Shown here in pieces: positions 8,489 to 17,458 of a DNA stretch of 64,000 nt. The translations under genes and the position numbers were made by a program. Under the pieces are notes generated by a model. The model made no database searches, was not told the origin of the DNA, and saw nothing but the letters and a program-made list of their open reading frames with translations. Source of the stretch: Sphingobium sufflavum (GTDB taxonomy: Bacteria > Pseudomonadota > Alphaproteobacteria > Sphingomonadales > Sphingomonadaceae); assembly GCF_021403115.1 (NCBI RefSeq), contig NZ_JAJSSH010000004.1:124001-188000 (forward strand), read 5' to 3'. Each line of letters opens with the position of its first letter. Within the stretch, counting starts at the first letter, position 1.

Positions 8489-9597
8489 CGGATGTTCTGG
8501 TCGTGGGCGGCGGACTGGCAGGTGGCGCGGCGGGGACACTGCTCGCACGGGCGGGCCGGACCGTCCATGTCCTGGAACGTCATTCCAGTCCTGCGGACAA
8601 GATCTGCGGCGAATTTCTGTCCATCGAGGCACAGAAGCATCTGGAGGATCTTGGCATCAACCTCGCTGCCCTGGGCGCGGTTCCCATCAACCATATCCGC
8701 GTCATCTCCAACGGCCAGACTGTCGAGAGAAGCTTGCCGTTCGTCGCCCGCGGCCTGAGCCGTCGCCTGCTTGACGAGGCACTGCTGCATCTTGCTGAAA
8801 AGGCAGGCGTGGTGGTGGAGCGCGGGGTGCGCGTGACGGAGATCGAAACGCACGCCGCATCGACCAGCCAAGGCCCCCGTCGCGCGGACGTCATCTTGCT
8901 GGCAACGGGAAAGCTTCCTGTGCGCGCAGAGGGTATCGAGGCTCCGCCGGTCCTTGATGCCCATGTCGGTTTCAAGATGCACTGGCGCGCCAACGCCTCC
9001 ATCCGCCGCTTGCTGGAAGATTGCATCGAACTTAACCTCATGCAGGGCGGGTATGCCGGGCTTCAACTGGTGGAAGGCGATACCGCCAATCTTTGCCTTG
9101 TGATCCGTCGCAGTCGCCTCGCGGCATTGGGCGGGCGTTGGGAGGATGTCCTGATGTCACTCGGCGGACTGTCACCCGCGCTGAGCGCCCTTATTGACGC
9201 ACAGCCCCTTTTTTCGAAGCCCCTGACTGCCGCCAACCTCGCCTATGGGCGGCTGCCGCGCGGGCGCGGGGAAAGCCCGGTGTTCCGCCTTGGCGATCAG
9301 GCCGCAATGACGCCATCGCTGACCGGCGACGGCATGGCCATCGCCTTGCGCAGCGCATGGCTCGCTGCGCAATTCATCATGGCGGGCCGTTCGGCGGCCG
9401 ACTATCACAGGGCATTGGCGAAAATGGTCGGGCCGCAGGTCAGGCGCGGCATGCTTCTGCAACGCGCGACGGAGGCAACCATGCTAAGATCGGCCGGCAT
9501 CTCTTTGCTCAGGATGCAACCCCGACTGCTGCGGTCGATTATCCGCCTGACGCGCCTGCCAGATCCAGCGCCGCCTTTCCGGGGAGAAAGACCATGA
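8485..9597 (+). CDS. FAD-dependent oxidoreductase (geranylgeranyl-reductase/monooxygenase-like)
   Basis: The 370-residue flavoprotein has an N-terminal dinucleotide-binding motif VVGGGLAGGAAG (residues 6-17). A CGEFLS segment near residue 41 is typical of the geranylgeranyl-reductase-like branch of aromatic-hydroxylase flavoproteins. The second FAD motif is around residue 270 (FRLGDQAAMTPSLTGDGM). In a type III PKS operon the likely job is hydroxylation of the phenolic ring to a quinol or quinone, as SrsC does, but reduction of a lipid chain is also possible. It overlaps the methyltransferase and the next gene by 4 bases. Confidence 0.78.
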   Translation: MTDVLVVGGGLAGGAAGTLLARAGRTVHVLERHSSPADKICGEFLSIEAQKHLEDLGINLAALGAVPINHIRVISNGQTVERSLPFVARGLSRRLLDEALLHLAEKAGVVVERGVRVTEIETHAASTSQGPRRADVILLATGKLPVRAEGIEAPPVLDAHVGFKMHWRANASIRRLLEDCIELNLMQGGYAGLQLVEGDTANLCLVIRRSRLAALGGRWEDVLMSLGGLSPALSALIDAQPLFSKPLTAANLAYGRLPRGRGESPVFRLGDQAAMTPSLTGDGMAIALRSAWLAAQFIMAGRSAADYHRALAKMVGPQVRRGMLLQRATEATMLRSAGISLLRMQPRLLRSIIRLTRLPDPAPPFRGERP

Positions 9598-10004
9598 AAG
9601 CCCGTTACCTTCTCTGCGCGCTGGTGCTGACCCTGCCCCACCCAGCCTGCGCCCAGACGGTGACAGGGAATTGGCTCACGGACGACAAGTCGGCGATCAT
9701 CCATGTCGCGATGCGCGGGACAAGATTATGGGGGACCATCACCCGCGTGCTCGATCCCGCTGCTCCCGCAAAGGACATCAGCAATCCCGACCCGGCTGCA
9801 CGATCCCGTCCGCTGGTCGGCACGTCCGTCCTCATCGACTTTACGCGCTCCGTTAAAGGCTGGGACAACGGGAAAGCCTATGATCCCAAAGCCGGGCGCA
9901 GCTATCGCTCCAGCCTTGCCCTCGAAGAGCCGGACAAACTGGCCGTAACGGGTTGCGTCCTTTTCATCTGCCAGACCAAGATATGGACACGGCAAGGCGA
10001 TTGA
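9594..10004 (+). CDS. DUF2147 exported protein
   Basis: The 136-residue protein has a signal peptide (MKARYLLCALVLTLPHPACA, cleavage after CAQ-like site) and a DUF2147 body: GNWLTDDKSAIIHV, LWGTITRVLDP and a C-terminal VTGCVLFICQTKIWTR. The family is periplasmic or outer-membrane linked with no proven function. The ATG overlaps the stop of the FAD enzyme gene, so it is the last gene of the operon. It may handle or bind the lipid product outside the membrane; that is speculation. Confidence 0.75.
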   Translation: MKARYLLCALVLTLPHPACAQTVTGNWLTDDKSAIIHVAMRGTRLWGTITRVLDPAAPAKDISNPDPAARSRPLVGTSVLIDFTRSVKGWDNGKAYDPKAGRSYRSSLALEEPDKLAVTGCVLFICQTKIWTRQGD

Positions 10005-10087
10005 CGACCTGTCCTAGCCGTTCAGACCAACTCTCGCTCTTTAAAAGTGGAACGTCTGTTCATCTGCCTGTGCACTTCGGCTGGCAC

Positions 10088-10805
10088 TTAGCGACCAATG
10101 GCTACGGCATGGTTCGCCGCGATAAAGCCGAAGGTGATTGAAGGGCCGATGCTCGCCCCGGCGCCGGGATAGTCATTGCCCATCACCGAAGCGGCGTGCC
10201 CCCCGTGGCACAGGCCGCCCTATGCCACCCCCGTCAGCACGGATCACGCGGGCTATCTCATCCGTCACGACACCGCCATAAGTGCTGACGTCACCCGGCA
10301 CTACGGGGACCGCGTAGATGGGTACCCCCGCTATCGCCCCAAGAGAACTGGCTTTCGAAAACGGGTCGCTTACAAAGTCACAATTGTCATAGGCCCGCTC
10401 ACCGCGATGGAAATCCTCGTCCCGGTCGCCCGCGACAAAGCCATTCCACCGCGCCACCGTTGCGGTCAATGAAGCCGGATCGACACCAATACTCCGGGCC
10501 AGTCCATCGATCGTGTCCGCCTTGTGGGGATAGCCACCCTCAACCCAACCTACCGGAATTGCCTTGTCGATAGATCTGTCGGCAACCTTGTAGCGCTCTA
10601 CATAATCTCTGCGGGCACCTGAGGCCATTGCACCTACGGTCCCAGCATATATTTGCCCAGCATCTCCTGATTGCGGGCAAAGCCGCCTGCATTGACGAGG
10701 ACGCCCAGCCGCGCTCCGATCCACTAGGACTTTCTTCTGCCAACCGGATTCGGCGACGAGGACGCGCCGACGAATGAGGGGAACAAGCGGTGCCCTAGGC
10801 AACAT
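10088..10805 (-). pseudogene. Flavin dehydrogenase (3-ketosteroid-dehydrogenase-like), C-terminal remnant
   Basis: Parts of a fumarate-reductase/KSTD-type flavoprotein are visible in different frames. NAGGFARNQEMLGKYM is in one frame. VERYKVADRSIDKAIPVGW and PIYAVPVVPGDVSTYGGVV are in a second. SVMGNDYPGAGASIGPSITF is in a third and runs to a TAA at 10088. At least two frameshifts (near 10210 and 10660) and the loss of the N-terminal FAD-binding half make it non-functional. It is a divergent relative of the intact gene at 20838-22538. Confidence 0.8.
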
Positions 10806-11056
10806 CGACAGCCTAAAAAGGTTGCTAACCTGTTATGACATACCATAGCATCAGACATAGATTGTTGCTATTCAACATGAATTTCTGTTTTCAAGGACAA
10901 AGCGGATCAACAACATAAAATTTCTGATTTTGACAGCTCTACAGTATTTTTGCTTTATTCTCCTGAAAAGCAATTAGTCTGCAACTGAGTATCAGTTTGC
11001 AGCTTGAGCGGCCGGGATGGATCGATCCTACTTTCGTCTCCGTAAGAATCCCTCTC
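10806..11056 (-). terminator. AT-rich spacer with terminator-like hairpin after the GH2 gene
   Basis: The 250-base spacer is much more AT-rich than its surroundings and has no gene. On the minus strand, downstream of the GH2 stop codon, 10979-11002 forms a stem of ten pairs with one bulge (CTGCAA-CTGA / TCAG-TTGCAG), followed after some bases by GCTTTT. This could end the GH2 transcript. Confidence 0.4.
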
Positions 11057-12895
11057 TCAGCGACGGGCGATCTCGATCGCCGAGACGATCGCTTTTCCAG
11101 CCGTAGGTCGGAAGTGAAGGTCAAGCATATCCTCCGTGACCGACACGGAGAAGCTTCGTTCCATGGCTGTCCCGGCGGTCAGAGACGTTTTACGCAGATC
11201 AAATTCGCCGATCGCAACCTTGCCATTGGCTATCACCGAGAAGCGGCGTGGCCCAGCAGCGACCGACGGTTCGACAAAGGTCAGCTTAACCCGGTAGAGG
11301 CCCTTTTCGAGAGGGATCCGATACCGGAAATCGCCTTCGCGATAGGTGGCCATGACGGCGCTTTCGGATGTTCCTGCGATCGATACGGGTTTGGCGGCCT
11401 TGCCATAGTCGGCTCGTTCCACGATCGAGCCAGCCTCGCCGCCTTCGAAGAAGTTATCCGAACCATAGATGCCGACCGCACTTTTGGCGGCAACCAGCGC
11501 GCCGCTGTCAATACGAAGGGTTCGTACCCTGTCTGGTGAGAGGCGCCATTCGATGCGGTCCTCGACAATGGACCCGTTCACCGCGCCTTGAGCAACAAGA
11601 ATATTGGCGCCCTCGACGAGAGGTATATTGCGCCAGACGCAGACATTCTGGATGCAGCCGGACAGCTGACCGACGCTCTTCCCGTTCAGGAAAAGCTGCG
11701 TCGATGCCGCGTTACTGTAAACACGCACATCCGTCACACCATAGGCGCGATCGACATAACGGCGGCCTGTGATGTAAACGGTCGGTTCCTTCGACCAGTT
11801 CGCTTTATAGAAATAATAGGCATCCTTCCGCAACTTGTGGTCGAAGCTGACAAGTCCCTTGGTATTGATGTCCTGCGCGTCGCCTTCACTGCGCACGGTA
11901 CTCGCGAAATCAAACGCCGCCCAAAGCCATGTTCCGAATAAATAGGGCCGGGCGGCCAGTTGCGCCCAATTCTGTTCATGGACATGGCTTTCATACTCCT
12001 CCGGCTGGGCGCGGCCGCGGGAATCGATCGGTCCGCCGAGTACATTGTCGGTATGGATCGTCGTTGCGCCCCCTGCGCCATATTCGGTGACGGAGAGCGG
12101 CTGACCGGGGCGATGCGCGTGCAGCGCGTCGAGGCTGGCGCCCAGTTCCTCCGGCTTGCCATAGTACCAGCCGAAATATCGGTTCGCGCCGCTCAGTTCA
12201 GCTTCAGGCGCGGTAACGGGCACCTCGATGCCGGGCGCGAACAGCCGCCCTTCGCAACAGGTCGCCAGCGCCGTTGGACGGCTGGAATCCAGCGTCCTGG
12301 CATAGTCGTTCATGTGCCTGAGCAGCGGCAGGGGATCCGGCGGAGCGCCTTTGGAACCGGTCAGGAACATCGGCAGCGAGTTGCCGAAATCCACTTCGTT
12401 GGCGATACCCCACGAAGATACAGACGCATGATTCTCATTCTGACGGATCAGCTCGGTCAGTTGCTGGCGGGCATTGTCGATGAAACCGGGGGATGCCTCC
12501 CTCGCCTCTCCCAGCGTCCAGGCCGATACGAGCGGGATTTCGTCCCAAAGGATCATGCCATAGCGATCGGCGAGATCATGGACGGGTTGCCCATGCTGAT
12601 AATGTGTCAGACGGATGCTGTTAGCACCCATTTCACGCATCGTTGCGACATCCTGCTCGATATCTGCGGGCGTGACTGCCCAGCCCTTGTCCTCGCGATC
12701 CTGATGATAGCCCACGCCACGCAGGCGATAGGGCTTTCCGTTCAGGGAGAAGCCCTGCGTCGGATCGAAATGCATCTGTCTGATGCCAAACGCCAGTTCG
12801 ACGGTGTCGAGAATCCGGCCGGATGAATCCCATAGGCGGTTCGACAGGCGATAAAGGTAGGGATCATCCGTCCCCTTCGTTTTCGAAGCTTGCCA
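11057..12895 (-). pseudogene. Glycoside hydrolase family 2 with C-terminal malectin-like domain, 5'-truncated
   Basis: The frame is open from 12895, where an in-frame TAA blocks it, and already begins inside the Ig-like domain (DPYLYRLSNRLWD). Then come the TIM barrel (GVGYHQDREDKGWA), the acid/base Glu in WGIANEVDF and the nucleophile Glu in VTEYGAGG. A DUF4982-type region and a malectin-like C-terminal domain (SDNFFEGGEAGS to the end) follow. The sugar-binding N-terminal domain, signal peptide and real start are missing. The ATG at 12775 lacks a ribosome binding site. Both catalytic residues survive, but a folded enzyme is unlikely. Confidence 0.75.
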
Positions 12896-12997
12896 TTACG
12901 AAAAGGATCATTTGTTCAGCGCATGCCCGGAAAAGCAGACGGGCCTCACCCAAGACTGAGAATGTGCAGGCGGAGTGGCCGCCGAGCGAACACCGCG

Positions 12998-15301
12998 TCA
13001 AGCCGCCTGGCTATCAGACCGAACTTCGAGGAGTTTCCCGGCATCCAGTGCGGGAACGGGCCGACTGTAATAATAGCCCTGAATGTGCGTGCAGCCCTGT
13101 GCCCGCAAAATTTCGACCTCCTCGCCATGCTCCACGCCTTCCGCCGTGGTTTCCATGCCGAGGGCGTCCGCGAGGGCGGTGATCGCCTTGATGATCGCGG
13201 TCGACCCTTTGTCCTTCATCAGGTCCACGATGAAGCTGCGGTCTATCTTAACCTTGTCGAACGGAAAACTGCGCAGATAGGCAAGCGAGGAATAGCCGGT
13301 GCCGAAGTCGTCGAGCGCGACCCTGACCCCCAGTTGGCGCAGCGCGTTGAGGCTACCCAATGTCGTCTCGACATCGTCGATGAACAGGCTCTCGGTGATT
13401 TCCAGTTCGAGCCGGTGCGGGGCCAGCCCGCTGGCGGCGAGCGAGCGCAGCACGATCTGGGCAAGGGCGTCGGACCGGAACTGCACGGGCGAGATATTGA
13501 CCGCCACACGCACATGATCTGGCCATTGCGCAGCCGTGCGACAGGCTTCCTGAAGCGCCCATTCGCCGAACGGGATCATCAGCCCGGTGTCCTCCGCAAT
13601 CGGGATGAACTCCACGGGCGACACATATCCCCGCTCCGGGTGCCGCCATCGCATCAGCGCCTCGAACGCGGTGATGCGGTCCTGCTTCAGATTGAACAAA
13701 GGCTGGAAATGCAGTTCCAGTTCGTTGCGCTGGAGCGCTTCGCGCAGGTCGGCCGCCAGCGCCCGGCGCTTCTGGGCATCGGCATCCATCTTCGCCTTGA
13801 AATAGCGAACGGTGCCACGGGATTCCTGCTTGGCGCGATGCAGCGCCAGTTCCGCATTCTTGAGGAGTGTGATGGCGTCCGCGCCGTCAGGGCCGACCAC
13901 CGCGATCCCGCCACTCGCCCCCAGGTCGATGCGGTTCTCTCCAATGAAGAAGGGCTGCGCCATGGCGCGCAGGGCGATGTCGGCGGTTACGTCGGGCGAT
14001 TGGCCGTCTTCGAGCAACAGGACGAATTCATCGCCGCTCAAGCGGGCGATGAAGATGTCGGGACTGTGCTGCCGCAACCGCTGCGCCGCTTCGCAGAGCA
14101 GCGCGTCGCCTGCGAGGTGGCCGAGCGTCTCGTTGACCGATTTGAAATTGTCGAGATCGAGATACAGGATGCAGAATTGTGCGTCTGCGGCCCCGCGTTG
14201 CAGGACATAGCGGATGCGTTCCTCCAGCAGTGCACGATTGGGCAGGCCCGTCAGTTCGTCGTGGAGACCCATGTGCAGGATCTTTTCCTCACGCGCGGCG
14301 ATATCCTCGACCATCCGGTTGAAGCTGCGGGCGAGGCGGCCGATTTCGTCGCTCGACCGGATGGCGAGGCTGACCCGCTCTCCCGTGCCAACCTGCCGCA
14401 CCGCCGCGTCGAGTGCGATCAGCGGGTCGGACAATCGCTTGGCGAGAACCCAGCTTCCCAATATGGCGAGCACCACGCCCGTCACGCCAAAGGCCAGAAG
14501 GCTCCACAATATCGGCGAATAGGCAGCCATCGCCTCGCTGAGGTTGAATTCGAGGAGGAGTGTCTGGCGCGCGTGCGACCCGAAATTGCGGATCGCGATG
14601 GCTTGCACCAGAAAACGCTGGCCATGTCGTTCGAGTTCGACGGTGGGATTATTCCCCTGGCGCAAGCCCATGGGCAGCGAACTGGCGGGAAGAACCACCG
14701 GCTTGAGGTCCACGGCGGAGAGGCTCGCCAATTGGCGAAGGTCGCCGGGTCGGAGATCCTTGGCAAAGACCACCCAGCCAATCAGCACCGGTGCCCGGAT
14801 CGGAGAGGCGACGACCATATGGTTCGCCTTGCCCCAGTGTGCGATGCCGTGCGTGCTGCCTTCGTCCAGCGCGGAATAGATCGCCTCCTGCTCCCGCACG
14901 GAGATGGCGCTGCCGTCGCCGATGATCGTACCGTTGATGGTGACCAGCACGGCGTCGTCCAGACCAAGGCGGCCCTTGAGGCTGTCGAGCGCGGAGGCTA
15001 TGGTTGGTGCGTCGCCCGTCGCAGCGGCAGTTCGGAATCCAAAGTCCGCGGCCAGCACCTGACTGGCCTGTCCGAGCTGGTCGAAATGCATGTCTGCTAT
15101 GCGGTTGAACACGGCTGCACCGGCCAGCATCTCCCGGTGGACGCTGCGTTCGGCGTAACGCTCGATCGCGAGTTGCGTGCCGAACAGGGACAACCCCGTC
15201 ACCGCGACGAACAGCGCGGCGTAGAAGATAGTCATACGGACAGACAGGCGTCTGCCCATCGCCCCTATATAGTCTGTTACCCGGATAAGGACGGCTCGCA
15301 T
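12998..15301 (-). CDS. Membrane GGDEF/EAL protein (c-di-GMP turnover)
   Basis: The 767-residue protein has a transmembrane helix at about 25-45, a periplasmic sensor domain to about 255, a second helix (262-286), a HAMP linker (to ~335), a GGDEF domain (345-500) and an EAL domain (515-760). The GGDEF signature is SGDEF (422-426). The EAL domain keeps FEALMRW (EAL at 547-549), ITES, DDFGTGYSS and KIDRSF, so phosphodiesterase activity is likely; cyclase activity is uncertain. It lies 4 bases downstream of the cupredoxin gene, so the two are almost surely cotranscribed and may share a signal. Confidence 0.88.
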   Translation of the reverse strand: MRAVLIRVTDYIGAMGRRLSVRMTIFYAALFVAVTGLSLFGTQLAIERYAERSVHREMLAGAAVFNRIADMHFDQLGQASQVLAADFGFRTAAATGDAPTIASALDSLKGRLGLDDAVLVTINGTIIGDGSAISVREQEAIYSALDEGSTHGIAHWGKANHMVVASPIRAPVLIGWVVFAKDLRPGDLRQLASLSAVDLKPVVLPASSLPMGLRQGNNPTVELERHGQRFLVQAIAIRNFGSHARQTLLLEFNLSEAMAAYSPILWSLLAFGVTGVVLAILGSWVLAKRLSDPLIALDAAVRQVGTGERVSLAIRSSDEIGRLARSFNRMVEDIAAREEKILHMGLHDELTGLPNRALLEERIRYVLQRGAADAQFCILYLDLDNFKSVNETLGHLAGDALLCEAAQRLRQHSPDIFIARLSGDEFVLLLEDGQSPDVTADIALRAMAQPFFIGENRIDLGASGGIAVVGPDGADAITLLKNAELALHRAKQESRGTVRYFKAKMDADAQKRRALAADLREALQRNELELHFQPLFNLKQDRITAFEALMRWRHPERGYVSPVEFIPIAEDTGLMIPFGEWALQEACRTAAQWPDHVRVAVNISPVQFRSDALAQIVLRSLAASGLAPHRLELEITESLFIDDVETTLGSLNALRQLGVRVALDDFGTGYSSLAYLRSFPFDKVKIDRSFIVDLMKDKGSTAIIKAITALADALGMETTAEGVEHGEEVEILRAQGCTHIQGYYYSRPVPALDAGKLLEVRSDSQAA

Positions 15302-15305
15302 GATG

Positions 15306-15914
15306 TCAGCCGGATCGGCGCAGCGCCAGCGTGACAGTCTGGCTCACCGACCCGGACGTCGCCCTGATGGGAAGGACCATCTCATTGTCCTTGGCGCGCA
15401 GTTCCGGGTGCCACACGGTCACCTGCGCCGCCCCTTCGGGCAGGTTGGTGATGCGCACCGACCCGTTGGCCGCGCTCTTGCCCGCATAGGGTGTGCTAAC
15501 TACCTTGATGAAGGCGCTCATCTTGTCGTGGATGTTGCAGCCCAGCGCGACCGCGCCCGGCGTGGTGAAGCGATAGCTGCGCGTTTCGTCCTTGCCGAAC
15601 AGCTTGAACTCGAACTTGGCCGGTTTGGAGAAGGAATAGATATGATGCCGCACGGTGTCGTGATTGGGAAAACGGATCGTCGCACCGACCGGCACGATCA
15701 GCACATGCGGTTGAAAGTTGATATTCTCCTGCGCCATGGTCGTGCCCCATGGGAAACTGATCGGGCCGGACGGTATGCCGACGGCCGGGACGACCGTGAC
15801 CACGGCATCCGGGACGGGCTTGCCCGCGCTGTCCACTACGCGCAGATCGAGCGTGCCCGCCACGCAGGGGCTGGTCATGGCGGCAAGGCCAACGAGCAGA
15901 GCCATATATTTCAT
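15306..15914 (-). CDS. Exported cupredoxin (methylamine-utilisation/plastocyanin-like)
   Basis: The 202-residue protein starts with a signal peptide (MKYMALLVGLAAMTSPCVAG). A Greek-key body follows, with likely copper ligands in FPNHDTVRHHIYSF and in GCNIHDKMSAF (Cys, His, Met). It is expected in the periplasm as an electron carrier or copper sensor. The start at 15914 removes a long non-family N-terminus and places the signal peptide first. It is divergent from the DUF3034 gene (105-base shared promoter region) and is followed after 4 bases by the GGDEF/EAL gene. Confidence 0.8.
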   Translation of the reverse strand: MKYMALLVGLAAMTSPCVAGTLDLRVVDSAGKPVPDAVVTVVPAVGIPSGPISFPWGTTMAQENINFQPHVLIVPVGATIRFPNHDTVRHHIYSFSKPAKFEFKLFGKDETRSYRFTTPGAVALGCNIHDKMSAFIKVVSTPYAGKSAANGSVRITNLPEGAAQVTVWHPELRAKDNEMVLPIRATSGSVSQTVTLALRRSG

Positions 15915-16018
15915 GTATCCGGCTATAACCGGGCGGGCTTGAGAAACACTTAAACTCCGGGCGTTTTTGGTTTGTCGCGTGCATGATTTGTTAACCATGT
16001 CGCGATAGCTCCAATGCC
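15915..16018. promoter_or_regulatory. Divergent promoter region, cupredoxin / DUF3034
   Basis: This 104-base interval separates two divergent starts and must hold both promoters. It is more AT-rich than the flanking genes (for example GTTTTTGGTTTG and GATTTGTTAACCATG). No firm -35/-10 pair or operator can be named. Confidence 0.45.
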
Positions 16019-16918
16019 ATGGGACGCCGGACATTTTCTGCGCATCGCGCGAATTACATAAAATTTGCTGTTGCCGCTTTGGCGGCAGCGCAATGGTGCA
16101 TGACGCCTATCCATGCGAAGGAACTGCGCAATGGCGGCAAGCTGCTGCTGACCAACGGCATCACGTCGCTGGAGGGCGCCTCCGGTGGCGGTCTGACACC
16201 TTGGGCGGTGATTGCGGGCAACGAGACGCGCGACGGGATCGGCCTGTCCGCCCACGCAACCCTCGTCGAACTGCGCGACTATGATTACCGGAGCGTCGGC
16301 GCGGCCGTCGGCCTGTTCGATCGCGTCGAACTGTCGATTGCACGCCAGCGGTTCAACACCCGCGAAATCGGCGCCTTGCTGGGTCTGGGCAGGGACTATG
16401 CGTTCGAGCAGGACATCGTCGGGGCGAAGGTGAGGGTTGCGGGCGATCTCGTCTATGACCGCCTGCCCGCCATCGCGGTCGGCGCGCAATATAAGCATAA
16501 CCGCAATGGACCCGTCGTCCGCGCCATCGGCGCACAGCATGACAGCGGGGTCGATTATTATGCGTCCGCCAGCAAATTGCTCCTCGGCCAGAGCATTCTC
16601 GCGAGTGGCACGGTTCGCCTGACCAAGGCGAACCAGATGGGCATCCTGGGTTATGGCGGTGACAAGAGCGACGCCTATTCCGTGCAGTTCGAAGGATCGC
16701 TGGGCTGGCAAGTGTCGCGCCGCATGGCGGTGGGTGCGGAATATCGGTCGAAACCCGACAAACTCAGTATCGCGCGGGAGGACGACTGGTACGATATATT
16801 CGCCGTCTATGCCATCAACCGCCACCTGACCGCGACGGCCGCCTATACCGATCTTGGCTCCATCGCGACGGTCAAGGATCAGCGCGGCGTGCTCTTCTCG
16901 CTACAAACCGCCTTCTGA
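16019..16918 (+). CDS. DUF3034 outer-membrane-type protein
   Basis: The 299-residue protein has an N-terminal signal sequence (through about MTPIHAKE) followed by the DUF3034 hallmark NGGKLLLTNGITSLEGASGGG. Alternating amphipathic strands and a C-terminal aromatic residue (SLQTAF, ending in Phe) are typical of an outer-membrane beta barrel. The family is uncharacterised and is often found near cupredoxin and truncated-haemoglobin genes. It forms an operon with the haemoglobin gene 15 bases downstream. Confidence 0.78.
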   Translation: MGRRTFSAHRANYIKFAVAALAAAQWCMTPIHAKELRNGGKLLLTNGITSLEGASGGGLTPWAVIAGNETRDGIGLSAHATLVELRDYDYRSVGAAVGLFDRVELSIARQRFNTREIGALLGLGRDYAFEQDIVGAKVRVAGDLVYDRLPAIAVGAQYKHNRNGPVVRAIGAQHDSGVDYYASASKLLLGQSILASGTVRLTKANQMGILGYGGDKSDAYSVQFEGSLGWQVSRRMAVGAEYRSKPDKLSIAREDDWYDIFAVYAINRHLTATAAYTDLGSIATVKDQRGVLFSLQTAF

Positions 16919-16933
16919 CACGGGATTTCCGAC

Positions 16934-17413
16934 ATGACGGTCAGCCTTTTCCCTCTTCTTCTGCTCGCGCAGGCCACGCCCTACGCGGTTCCCGGCGAAA
17001 CGGCTGTCACGCCCTATGTCGTCGACGACGCCAATGCAGCGGCGCGGCCCTTTGTCGGGGATGATATAGCCAGAGCGTTCGGGGGTCAGGATGGCATCCG
17101 GCGCATCGTCGACCGGTTGATCGACAAGAGCCACAACGACCCGGTGATCGGGGAGATATTCGTATCGCACGACATGGTGCGGTTGAAACGCACGCTGTTC
17201 GAGCAGTTCTGCTACATCCTCAACGCAGGCTGTTCCTATTCCGGGCGGGACATGAAGGCGTCGCACAAAGATCTTGGCATACAACATGCGGACATGAATC
17301 GTATGGTCGAGATATTGCAGGCGGTCATGCGGGAACAGGGCATATCCTTCCCCGCGCAAAATCGCCTGCTGTCACGTCTGGCGCCGATGCGCCACGATGT
17401 GGTCGAACGCTAA
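16934..17413 (+). CDS. Secreted group I truncated haemoglobin
   Basis: The 159-residue protein begins with a hydrophobic export signal (MTVSLFPLLLLAQA), unusual for this family. A 2-on-2 globin domain follows: FGGQDGIRRIVDRLIDKSHNDP, RLKRTLFEQFCYILNAGC, and a proximal His in MKASHKDLGIQHADMN. It should bind haem and act on O2, NO or peroxide in the periplasm. The pairing with an outer-membrane DUF3034 protein and a divergent cupredoxin suggests a shared redox task at the envelope. Confidence 0.82.
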   Translation: MTVSLFPLLLLAQATPYAVPGETAVTPYVVDDANAAARPFVGDDIARAFGGQDGIRRIVDRLIDKSHNDPVIGEIFVSHDMVRLKRTLFEQFCYILNAGCSYSGRDMKASHKDLGIQHADMNRMVEILQAVMREQGISFPAQNRLLSRLAPMRHDVVER

Positions 17414-17458
17414 ACCGGGCTGCGAACCGCATACACCAACAGTCAATCGGATCAGGGA

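Noticed and set aside
12890..15334. Very long plus-strand frame opposite the GGDEF/EAL gene
   Set aside because: It is a high-GC antisense shadow; the minus strand holds complete GGDEF and EAL motifs.
16934..17413. Cytoplasmic truncated haemoglobin with a spurious N-terminus
   Set aside because: The first residues form a proper hydrophobic signal right after a well-placed start, and no better internal start precedes the globin domain.
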